A program made the position numbers and the translations under genes. Positions 45,599-55,146 of a stretch of 64,000 bases of DNA are shown here, piece after piece (the first letter of the stretch is position 1; every line of letters starts with the position of its first letter). Source of the stretch: Babesia bovis T2Bo (Eukaryota > Apicomplexa > Aconoidasida > Piroplasmida > Babesiidae). Location of the stretch: the NCBI RefSeq assembly GCF_000165395.2, contig NC_010574.1:248001-312000 (forward strand). Reading direction: 5' to 3'. The notes under the pieces were generated by a model, which was not told the DNA's origin, made no database searches, and saw only the letters and a list, made by a program, of their open reading frames with translations.

Positions 45599-47247
45599 AT
45601 GGCTCTTTTACTTTGCACAAGGTACCTTTCCTGGATAGGTACCCATGCAGTAAAGGCAATGCTAATACGGGTTATTCAATGTCTAGTAGGATGATAAAGC
45701 CCATATACCCACAAACTAGGCCTATGCTGTTGTATGAAAGCACTAATGACTACAATGTTGGAACTCTGGCAGATGCATTTACAAGTCTAGCTAACGACGC
45801 CGTCAAGGAGCAAATGTCAATTCGCCTGGCAAAATTGAAACATCTGGAATCTGAACTTGGATCTTCTGGTTATCCAGAAATAGACAGCAAAGAAACAGAA
45901 TCCATGACCACTGTGGAACAAATAAATAAAAACCATAGAACGCTAAATAATGATGAAGAAAATGAAGGTGTTAACTATTGCATTTACGGAAGGATTAAAG
46001 CTATACGCTTCGGCGGTTTGTTTGTGGTAATTGAAGATAAACAGGGTGATGAACTACAGGTTCTATTCCGGAGGAAGATGACTATACACATTGGAGATAA
46101 ACCCTTTAATGCAGAAAATATAGACCAACTTATTGATATCGGTGATGTAATCCAAGTAGGGGGGCATGTGAAGAAAACGGGTACTGGGGAGTTAACCTTG
46201 ATACCTCACCATATGTCAATCCTAGCAAAATGTCTGCTGCCTATGCCTGATGGATTCCACGGTCTCAAAGACGTCGCCACTAGACACAAGTTGCGTCATT
46301 TAGATATTATGGTAAATGAAGATACTCGGGGAATATTATTGCAACGTTCACATATCATCTGGGAATTACGCAAACTGTTACATAGTAAGGGGTTTGTTGA
46401 GGTTGAGACCCCAATCCTGCAGCATATATACAGCGGTGCGAATGCACAGCCGTTTAAAACACGCTCGGAGGCATTGGATGAAAACCTCTATCTACGAATT
46501 GCACCAGAATTTTTCCTCAAACGTCTTATCGTGGGCGGACTGGGTGACAAGATATTTGAAATCGGTAAATGCTTCCGTAATGAGGGAACCAGCGCTAGGC
46601 ACTCTCCAGAATTTACAATGATAGAAATATACCAGCAAATGGCCAACGCGGGAGATATGATAAACCTTCTAGAAGAAATAATAGAAACCCTTGCTAAGAA
46701 AATAGGAGTGGAATTCCCTAAATTCACTAGGAAAACAATGGTTGGTCTCATAGAAGAACATATAGGCATAAATGTCGACTTGTGCAGTAGTGAGCAGCTA
46801 TTGTCAATATTGAGAGAACGTGGCCTAGACACTAACACTTTAGAAAGTAATAGCTGGGGAAGCTTAGTTGCAACCCTCTTCAAGTGCGCCGTAGAAGATA
46901 ATATCACGGAGCCTACGCATGTCACTGAACTGCCTAGTGATATATCACCCTTGGCAGCAAGCGAAGGTTCAAAGGGCAAAGTGTTCGAATCATATCTACA
47001 AGGTTTGGAAATAGCCCATGGGTGTACGGAAGAGTGTAACCCCGTCCAATTGTTGCATAAACTAGATATGTGTGGCCTACAGGGGTTGGGACATACACGA
47101 GATACCGAGTTACTAAACGCTGTTGCTCATGGTATGCCGCCAACAGCTGGAATTGGAATAGGCATAGACCGATTGGTTATGGCACTGTCCAAGACCACCA
47201 GCATTAAGAATATACAAACATTCCCACTTTTGAAAAGCGAAGCATGA
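45599..47247 (+). CDS. Lysyl-tRNA synthetase, class II, organelle/bacterial-like
   Basis: The core gives an OB-fold (YCIYGRIKAIRFGGLFVVIE), class II motif 1 near RHKLRHLDIMVN, motif 2 FEIGKCFRNEGTSARHSPEF and motif 3 GIGIGIDRLVMAL; about 540 residues. ARHSPEFTMIEIYQ is the LysRS signature. Two starts are possible: ATG 45599 in a strong context (AACCATGG), joined by a 29-nt intron to AGT at about 45653, or the internal ATG at about 45679. The first gives a short hydrophobic leader (MALLLCT). An organellar (apicoplast) role is likely, but the leader is weak; a cytosolic copy would be expected elsewhere. Confidence 0.82.
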
Positions 47248-47320
47248 GTAATATATATAGCGATATGTACAATTTAGGGAGTTTATTATCCTGGGTTTCA
47301 TGAGGTAGCTGTCAATGCCC

Positions 47321-47725
47321 TCATTCCGCCATGGGTGTAGTGAGAGCCTTAGTTAACTTTTCAACCTCCTCGTTGATAAATGCAAGGTTTTCAGTACATT
47401 TCTTGTGTAATTCGTCAACCTGTTGCAAACATTACGGTTGAAATTAAAACCAAATACCTTTTGAGCATATGCAGTCAAAGCAGGGCGTACCTCTGCTACA
47501 GTGCGCTCTACAGCAACCTTCCCAACTATACGGTAACACCTGCGATCGTCTGGTAACGTAGAGAGTGTCTTGAGAACCAATCTGTGCAAAAGCTACACAC
47601 AAACATAAATTGACATACTTGTGCTCCGCAGACTCTTGCGATAGGTCATCCAGTTGCCCTAACAACCGGAGACGCTCCTTTTCGAGCTTCTTGAGGTTTT
47701 CTTTCTTCCCCTCCGCAGCGTTCAT
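47321..47725 (-). CDS. Prefoldin subunit 2
   Basis: Three exons over introns near 47630 and 47460 (36-38 nt) give about 110 residues. Two helices (LEKERLRLLGQLDDLSQES and VDELHKKCTENLAFINEEVE) flank the beta part RRCYRIVGKVAVERTVAEV, the pattern of beta-type prefoldin 2. Prefoldin passes unfolded actin and tubulin to the CCT chaperonin. Convergent with LysRS, 73 bp apart. Confidence 0.85.
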
Positions 47726-47790
47726 GTTCGTTTAGGTTATGCTATGAACACTTAAAGCGCCCACGACGCAACGCCGCACAATCGAGCTTA

Positions 47791-50228
47791 TCAGCCTAAA
47801 TTACGACGTCCCATGTACTTGCATATTTTCGCATAAGCTTCTTTTACATCCGAAAATAAACCACGCTGCAGATCTTTCTCACCTTGATCGATCGACTGCG
47901 ATATCATGATCTATGCAACCGAAGTGATACTACTCACATAATATGACCCTCGATACTTGTTAAACAGCATGGAATGAAACAGTACAGATCGCTGTAAAGT
48001 AGAAGATAATCTCAGAGTAAGCGGTAGTAGTTGCGACTCTCCAGAATCCTTCCTATAACAGATGTAACACTTCATATCACAAATACCGTTTGTACATCAG
48101 TCGGAGCTCTATACCAGAACGTGGGTCCAGGGGTAATGTAGGTGGCTTAGATGGGTCGCAATATTCCTTCACATCTAAACGCGGCCAACTAAGCTCCAGC
48201 TCAATCTCAGTGGTCCGAATAACTAAACCCTGAAGTGATATTTAAACAACCAATCAAATGCATACCGCACATCTTAGCTGTAGCTGCACCTCAATGAGAT
48301 TGTCATCCCGCATGGGAATTGCCTTTTTCGCTGCAGGGGCCTTCGGAAAGTTGGGAACGTGTTTTGCTTTGGGGTGGATATTCTCTTTCGCTTTAGGGTT
48401 AGCACTATTTTTAGCTATAGCCGTTGCATTCATACCCTTGTTCCTGTGTAGCAACGTTTTACCTTTGTCAATCAAGTTCTTAAACAGACCACGCATTTTG
48501 CTAACCTGTGGTTCCACAGCCGGTGTTCCATCGGGTTTGACGGGAGATCTGCCAGTAACGGCAGTGCCCTTGGCATTTATAGCCCCTTTTAATGTGCCTT
48601 GCGCTGATTTTGGCGTAGAAACCTTAGGTAAAGGAGGTTTAGATTTAGCCTTGGGTGGTGGTGCTTCCACTGGTACCTTCGTACTTGGTTCACGAAGTAA
48701 GGACGCCATAGAATCTTCAGATCCTTCCGGCTCCTTTTCGATACTATCCAAAAGTGATTCATTAAACCGTGTTGCACTTGAGCGGAGCTCGGATGAAGAT
48801 GAGAGACTGCTGCCGATCCCGACAGAGCTTGGAATCGTAGATTCGTTGGTATCCGTATCATTCAAAATAATGGAACTCTTATCAGTGTAGCCACTAAGAG
48901 AATCGACAATGTCACTATGACTTGCAACTCTAACGTGTGGGAGAGGTGTTTCCACGGTTTCGGCAATATCATCATTTTGTTCATCCACACTGGTAGCATG
49001 TTCCTCCACCGGGACTTCTTTGCAAGTCATGAAACTCGAAAATTGCATAATATCTAGTGTCGACTGCTGCATAGGGCCCTTTGTAATAACCCCGTCTTTG
49101 GGTAAGCGGTTTAAGGAAGTAGCTATTGCGTGAATGTCATCAGTTTTTGCCAATACAGTATGTAACTCATTATCCTGTAAATTAAATACATGATACCTAA
49201 AAACTAACCTTAGATACGTTCAATAATACGTTATGAGCCGTGATATTACCCAGGCGAATAGGACCACGAGTAGTGACGCTGTAAAGGTATCTTCGATTAA
49301 CCCCTGTCCCGACAGCCTTTGAAACACGTAGTTTAATATAATGGCCAATCTAGATAATATGACCGACATATATGTGAAACAGCATACCATATAATCATGT
49401 AGGTAAAGCATATCGCTCGACGAGCATGGATTGGAATAGAAATCCTTGGATTCTCCACGTCTTGTTGATATATACCATTCTACTCTGTATACAGTAAAAG
49501 ATTCCATTGAAGGTGTTTTCAAACTCCGGTAATTCGCATAACTACCAGACTCTAAGGTCCCTTCGATTATTACTGGATAATCATTTGTGAATTCCTCAGG
49601 AAGCTCCCCTAAACTACGGTCATCGTCGCCCATGGAAAGACCCTTGTTACAATATAGAGGCTCATCAAAAATAACATACCAGTTGAGATAAAATACCACC
49701 TAGAGATGAAACAGGGTATTCATCTTTAACTAAATGATAATTGCCCGGTGATGGATTAGTTACACTGCCCGTGGCACTCGTTCCCGCCTTTTTATCACCC
49801 AGGGCAGCACGGAAGTTGACATTAAGACTTCCATAGTTATATACCGGTATGCCAAAACGAATCTGTATCGACTTGCATAATGCTTCGCACTCTTCCGTGG
49901 AAGGCAAAGTAAATCGTAACCAACGCTCACCCCCCGTGGAAAGTTTCAATTCAATCACCTAACAAAGTTGTACAAAAACATATTACGTCCAACATACATC
50001 GCTATAAGTCGCAGTGCTAGTCTTCACTGTCTGCTCCGCAGAGAGTATGCGCCTTTGAATGCTTGCTATGTCATTTAGTTCTATACGACGAATCTGCCTC
50101 AAATTCTCATCGAGAATACAAATCGATCTAGATGGTTTCACATACAATGATATGTAGTATAGGTGATATTGTTGACCATAAAGCACCTTATACAGCTGGC
50201 TACTGTCATTGCCTACGGTGAGTTGCAT
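47791..50228 (-). CDS. PH-like domain protein with low-complexity tail, unknown
   Basis: About eight exons joined in phase (introns near 49980, 49670, 49370, 49200, 48250, 48085 and 47930) give about 735 residues. Residues 1-120 look like a pleckstrin-homology-type fold (LYYISLYVKPSRSICILDEN; WLRFTLPSTEECEALCKSI). A second ordered part reads GHYIKLRVSKAVGTGVNRRY and GPIRLGNITAHNVLL. A long Ser/Pro/Lys-rich stretch follows (residues 330-600), then a small ordered end (LVIRTTEIELELSWPRLDV, ... EAYAKICKYMGRRNLG). No signal peptide or membrane span. PH-type folds bind lipids or proteins; the actual role is unknown. Confidence 0.5.
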
Positions 50229-50632
50229 AGCAGCAATATTCTACACTACATGTAAACAACTACAGTCGTACACAACCATTACATAGTGCAGAATATAGGT
50301 AGTTGGGCAGTTTAAACCTGTTTATATCGTTACACATCTGATTTTAGCATCGTAAGAAAGCATTTAAACGACTTCATCATCTTGTATATGACATGACACT
50401 GAGAAGATGCGTTTAGGATTCCCTACCTAGGGAAGCATCTTTATACTACGTTTATGTTATATATGGCCCTATTCGTGGTATATACTGCTGCATGTGTATA
50501 TATGAGCGCTCACAAATCATTACACAATGCAATAATTCGATCACAAGGGGCATGTATGAATATGCAAAACGAGAATGTTAGTATAACTATAGGTTAATAA
50601 GCATGCTCATTAAATGTGTGTAGTCCTAAACC
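50229..50632. other. Spacer before the 6-Cys array
   Basis: No gene or RNA recognised in 400 bp. It separates a housekeeping block from the surface-antigen array. Confidence 0.35.
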
Positions 50633-53566
50633 TTATACATTAGTCGCTTTTGAAACATATGGCTGCGAAAAGAATATAGCAGGGTCAAAATGCTCCCATC
50701 TCTTGCTAACAAGACCTTTGCTCTGGTAATTGATAATGACAATAGAAGAAACTAATTCTCCTGTAATTGTCACACATCTACAACGCAGTGCAGGATAGGT
50801 TTTCCTGGATTCTTTAGCGTTGTTAGCCAGACGATCTAGTCGTATCAGTGAAAAGTGACTAGATCGAAATGCGAACAAATCACTACTAATCCTATTCAAT
50901 TTCGTCACAACATCGCCGACAAATACATCGTGAAAGCATTCAGGAGGCTCCATAATGTAAGGCGGTGGGCAGTAAAAACCACCTTCATCGTTAACGTTAA
51001 GGTCAATAACACAACTCTTTATACCTGATGTGGGTTCCGTATATGTAATGGTGTCGTCTCTAAAAAGCGTTTCACCTTTAAATCCTAATCCGCAACCATG
51101 TACATATGGATCGGTAGTCTCTACCGATAGTTCCAGTAATTTGTAAGTGCCATATGGGAATGACTTTGCACTAGGGGGTGTAGACCCTAGTGAGAGCAGT
51201 AGTCTGTTTCTTTCTTTGATTAGTGGCTTCATGAAGGGCAGGATTCCACAAATGAAGTAAAATGTTACTCTAGTAGGTTGACTTTCATCCTTGGATATAA
51301 GAATGGTACCCCTGCTATATGTGACCACTAGATGTTCTTGATATGCCCCGTATTTTTCTTTAATCTCAAATGTTAAGCCCCCTTTCTCTCCCATGATAAT
51401 ATCTTCATAATTAGCACTAATGAAACGAATACTGGGTCCAAATGGCTCTGTTTTAAAATAAGTTGTACTGGCATCTCGTGGTATCCATGCTGTTGCAAGC
51501 TGTTTTAATGATCGATTTGTATACTCATAATTATCCCTATGGAACATATCCTGGGTACAATACTGGCACTTGAATATGTATTTAGTACCTGGATATAAAT
51601 AGAATTTTTCATGCTGGGCGAGTAGAGGTATAGTTTTGCTAGGGACACTACCTCTTGTGTAGGAAACCATAGATCCGTCAATATACGGCAAATGCTGATC
51701 TCTATAATTAAGACACTCATTATATGGCCTTATGAACAGACCTATCGTTTCGGAAAATGGATTTTCTAGAATGAGTCTGGATATTACAAACCCTCGGGGA
51801 TCAACACAGTTACAGCTCATACTGAAGATTGTTTCAGTGTTTGTCAGAATTTTAAACATCTGCATACCTTCTACATGTAACAGATCAAGTCGAACTACAC
51901 TAGAAGGGATTGGCTCTTCAGTATTGGAATAAAGACTATATGCAGTTTGTTTACAGCCATTTGGCATGAGAGTATTACCAGAACCACAATATATACCCGT
52001 ATGGAAAACTCCAAAAAAGTTTTTCACAACACAATCATGCATTAAACCTGTATTCCCGATATACTCCTTGGGCCTTATGTACTTTGCCATGTTTCTTGGA
52101 TTGAAGACACTTGGTTGGCCTATGTCGCAACCAGTCGTGTCATATATGTGAGTTGGTACCAGTTGCACACTAATACTTGCCGATATCATACTATCAATCA
52201 ATTTGTTGAAAGGAACTGAGTGCCAGTGAAATAATATTGAGTCGTAATCTTTGATAGTTCCTAGGGGTTTACCACTCATGTATATTATACGTATTAATCC
52301 TCTATCAGACATAGATAAATCTAGCTCTAAAGCATCTCCTACTATTCTATCGTGGTAAGGCACAGATTCTAGTCTCTTATTCCATGTAGTACCAGTATAA
52401 GAATGTAGGTGCTCCAACGTACTAGGTTTAAACTGTGTTTCATATGGATATACAGCCTGTAGCGTAGAAGTATTAGTGGTGTCACTGAGAATAATGTTCG
52501 GGTCAGGAGGAAAGCGAATGGTCAACGTACTGCCAGGGTGAAGTGTAACGGAACACCAAAAGCTATGGATTGGCTGCACCCGATTCTTCATCAACATGTT
52601 ATTGATGTCGCAAACATATTCGTACCGAGGCTTGACCACAATCTTGGCAAGGACCCTATCAGTTAGTGGGTCAATGCACAAACAATGTCCCTCAAACAAT
52701 GATGTTGCCAAATAAGTAAGTGGCTGCGCAACCACTAATGTAGAACGATTCATCAGAGTCCATCGCTCCGTTCGGTTAGGACGTATTTTCCCGTTAGTAT
52801 CGATAAGGTATTTCATACACTCTGGAGGCTCCATGCGACCCTCGCAGAGGAAACCAATAGGTGTACTTGACATTGGGTCAACTTCACATGAACGCACTCC
52901 AGTATCAGCATCTACATCGACCAACTGTTTATCTAAAAATAAACTAGATGACCTACTACCACAACCTTGAAGGGGTTGTTGAAAGTAATCGCGGTTCATG
53001 AAAAAGAATCCTAAACCTGTCTTTCGTTCATTTAATTCGTTGTATAATGTTGCACTGTCCATCCAATCAATTACATGTGACCTATCAATGTCTATATCAT
53101 TAAGTATATATGAAGTTAATGTCGAATTAAAATCCAAGTCTTTAGGTGCACATAAAAACATCAATTTGTCTTCTCCCATTACATAATGGTAATTATATCT
53201 CGTTGTGATGCGAAGAATATGATAATTCAAATGCTCTTCTGAGCGCCATATTGGCTCATTATCCTCCGATTTTAACACGTCGGATAAATTAACATCTGCC
53301 AGATCTTTGCCTACCTTCACATAGGCTTTAACATTACACGTATGCGGATTTATCACATGAGGGTGCCATGAGTATTCGACGTCTCCTACTAACTTTGGAC
53401 ACTTTATGCTTACTGTCATTTCTCTGCTACTTTTAGCAGCACATACAACAGCAGCGTGATCATTTATTGATGCGAATTCATCGAAATTGCACAACATTAT
53501 CACACCATATGCTGGAAGCACATGGGTCAAAATAAAGACGTAGGGAAAAAATAATGCTCCTCTCAT
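50633..53566 (-). CDS. 6-Cys (s48/45) family surface/secreted protein, copy 1
   Basis: A single exon of 977 codons with a signal peptide (LFFPYVFILTHVLPAYG). Several s48/45-type domains are visible: an early CNFDEF ... C pair, GCGSRSSSLF ... IGFLCEGRMEPPECMKYL at about 195-265, DINNMLMKNR ... FWCSVTLHPG, GCDIGQPSVF, and near the C-terminus HGCGLGFKGETLF ... GGFYCPPPYIMEPPECF. Cys-x-PP-x-CF is the family's domain end. In Plasmodium and Babesia 6-Cys proteins coat gametes, merozoites or sporozoites. There is no hydrophobic C-terminus for a GPI anchor, so it is probably secreted or held by a partner. Residues 195-385 are identical to copy 3. Confidence 0.85.
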   Translation of the reverse strand: MRGALFFPYVFILTHVLPAYGVIMLCNFDEFASINDHAAVVCAAKSSREMTVSIKCPKLVGDVEYSWHPHVINPHTCNVKAYVKVGKDLADVNLSDVLKSEDNEPIWRSEEHLNYHILRITTRYNYHYVMGEDKLMFLCAPKDLDFNSTLTSYILNDIDIDRSHVIDWMDSATLYNELNERKTGLGFFFMNRDYFQQPLQGCGSRSSSLFLDKQLVDVDADTGVRSCEVDPMSSTPIGFLCEGRMEPPECMKYLIDTNGKIRPNRTERWTLMNRSTLVVAQPLTYLATSLFEGHCLCIDPLTDRVLAKIVVKPRYEYVCDINNMLMKNRVQPIHSFWCSVTLHPGSTLTIRFPPDPNIILSDTTNTSTLQAVYPYETQFKPSTLEHLHSYTGTTWNKRLESVPYHDRIVGDALELDLSMSDRGLIRIIYMSGKPLGTIKDYDSILFHWHSVPFNKLIDSMISASISVQLVPTHIYDTTGCDIGQPSVFNPRNMAKYIRPKEYIGNTGLMHDCVVKNFFGVFHTGIYCGSGNTLMPNGCKQTAYSLYSNTEEPIPSSVVRLDLLHVEGMQMFKILTNTETIFSMSCNCVDPRGFVISRLILENPFSETIGLFIRPYNECLNYRDQHLPYIDGSMVSYTRGSVPSKTIPLLAQHEKFYLYPGTKYIFKCQYCTQDMFHRDNYEYTNRSLKQLATAWIPRDASTTYFKTEPFGPSIRFISANYEDIIMGEKGGLTFEIKEKYGAYQEHLVVTYSRGTILISKDESQPTRVTFYFICGILPFMKPLIKERNRLLLSLGSTPPSAKSFPYGTYKLLELSVETTDPYVHGCGLGFKGETLFRDDTITYTEPTSGIKSCVIDLNVNDEGGFYCPPPYIMEPPECFHDVFVGDVVTKLNRISSDLFAFRSSHFSLIRLDRLANNAKESRKTYPALRCRCVTITGELVSSIVIINYQSKGLVSKRWEHFDPAIFFSQPYVSKATNV
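52410..52984. repeat. Conversion block B, copy in 6-Cys gene 1
   Basis: These 575 bp match 60041-60615 without a difference that I could see, while the sequence on each side (about 50% protein identity at best) does not. The block covers one s48/45 domain and the start of the next. Confidence 0.85.
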
Positions 53567-54470
53567 TGTACAATTTGTCCGTTAAAAGGTTAAATATATT
53601 ATCCAGAAGTATCTAATGGGAAAAATATAAATATGTCTTATCTATATTCTTAAAAGATTTATACACTGTTTATTGACGCATAATAATGTTTGAGATGAAA
53701 ATTGGTTTGCAAAAGCGACGAATAAATAGCTAAGTAGGTTGCGATGAAAATTACTAAAGTGGAAGTTGCCCAGAAAAAACAATCGTATCAACCGTCTAAT
53801 GTAGAGAATAAACAAATATTTGAGGCCACTAATCAACAAAGTGCCTTAAAGGGGTATAAATTGAATACAACCTACGTACCAATGTGCAAAACATGATTTT
53901 CGTAAATCAGACCTCGTGGTATCCATCACTCCTACATCCTTTAACTACTTTCGATATCACAGTGGGCATACGCATAGACATACAGAATCTATAGTCAACA
54001 GTATTCGACGGTACTTCACAGGACATGTGCTAGCCAGATCCCAATAACCATAGCTCAGTGCTAAAATGTATCCACAGTAGAATTCAATTGCCCACTATGC
54101 AACGTGATACCTGGATTTTTCTAAATAAACATCCACCTACACGGACAAATATCTCCTTGATTTGGTTGTGTTACTACTATGACAATAACTACGCAAACTT
54201 GCACAGAACTCTAGCATACATGTTTAATCTATTATATACCAATGTATATTAGTTATGCTTTGGGTACATCGATGCATCGAAACTAAAGTGTTAATAGGGT
54301 ATAATAAATAGAATTTACAAATCACTCTAACTTATGGTGGCAACATATTGATGCCAACATGGTCACTAATGCAGATTGTATAAGAAATCAAGTTATAACC
54401 AATTTTAGATGCAGAAGGTTTGACTAGGTGTCACAATTGTTGCACGAATTGGGTCACCTTCATGGTTGGG
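53567..54470. other. Intergenic region between 6-Cys genes 1 and 2
   Basis: A 900-bp spacer. From 53841 on it is repeat block A; the first 275 bp next to the start of gene 1 are unique. No supported gene inside. Confidence 0.5.
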
Positions 54471-55146
54471 TTATTGCCCAAACAACTCGTCTAGTATATG
54501 ACGATAGACTCGCATAAGACCCTTGGGTCTTTTGAACGAATCATTTGAGTAGTAGTTCACTATGTTGATCGTAGAAATAACTTCACCGGTTATAGAAAGG
54601 CAACGACATTGCAAAGGAGGAGACATCTTTGGCTCTTGGTTGGATTGCTTGTGGGAATGATGTAGACTTAACAAAGAAAAGTGAGTTGACTTGTGGTATA
54701 CCATGGAGTCGCTAATGTCACTGAGCTGAGTCACAACTCCATCTACTAATACCTCCTGGAAACATAATGGAGGGTCAATGACGTAGGGAGGCGGGCAGTA
54801 AAAACCACACTCTCGATGTTCACTGAGGTCCACCTGACACCCAGATGAACCGTCATTTGCATCAGTGATATGCACGGTATCTGGTTTGAATATTTCTTCA
54901 CCAGTGAATGTGACACCACATCCATGGACATATGGATCAGTTGTGACTACGACCATCTCTAACAGTTTGTATGTACCACTAGGATAACGGAGGTCAGTTA
55001 TGTTTAGCCGCTCCCTGTCAACCTCTGATATCCTATCTACCAATCCATATCCCACATCTGGTCGGAGGCCACATAGATAATGGAAAGATAGTGAATTCGC
55101 ATTGTTGGGGTCTTTAGATATCAATATGCCACTAGAACGGTAGTTA
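53841..55146. repeat. Conversion block A, copy at 6-Cys gene 2
   Basis: About 1306 bp that match 57653-58957 with about ten differences and one 1-base gap. It covers the last 225 codons of gene 2 plus about 630 bp of DNA beyond its stop, which lies upstream of gene 1. Beyond 55146 the two copies diverge sharply. A 64-codon frame inside (54058-54252) is duplicated with it. Confidence 0.88.

Noticed and set aside
48258..48890. 210-codon plus-strand frame
   Set aside because: It mirrors the Ser/Pro/Ala-rich stretch of the PH-like gene; that low-complexity codon use leaves the opposite strand open.
54058..54252. 64-codon frame duplicated at 57869-58063
   Set aside because: It is duplicated only because the whole 1.3-kb block is. 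No domain, signal or codon pattern supports it.
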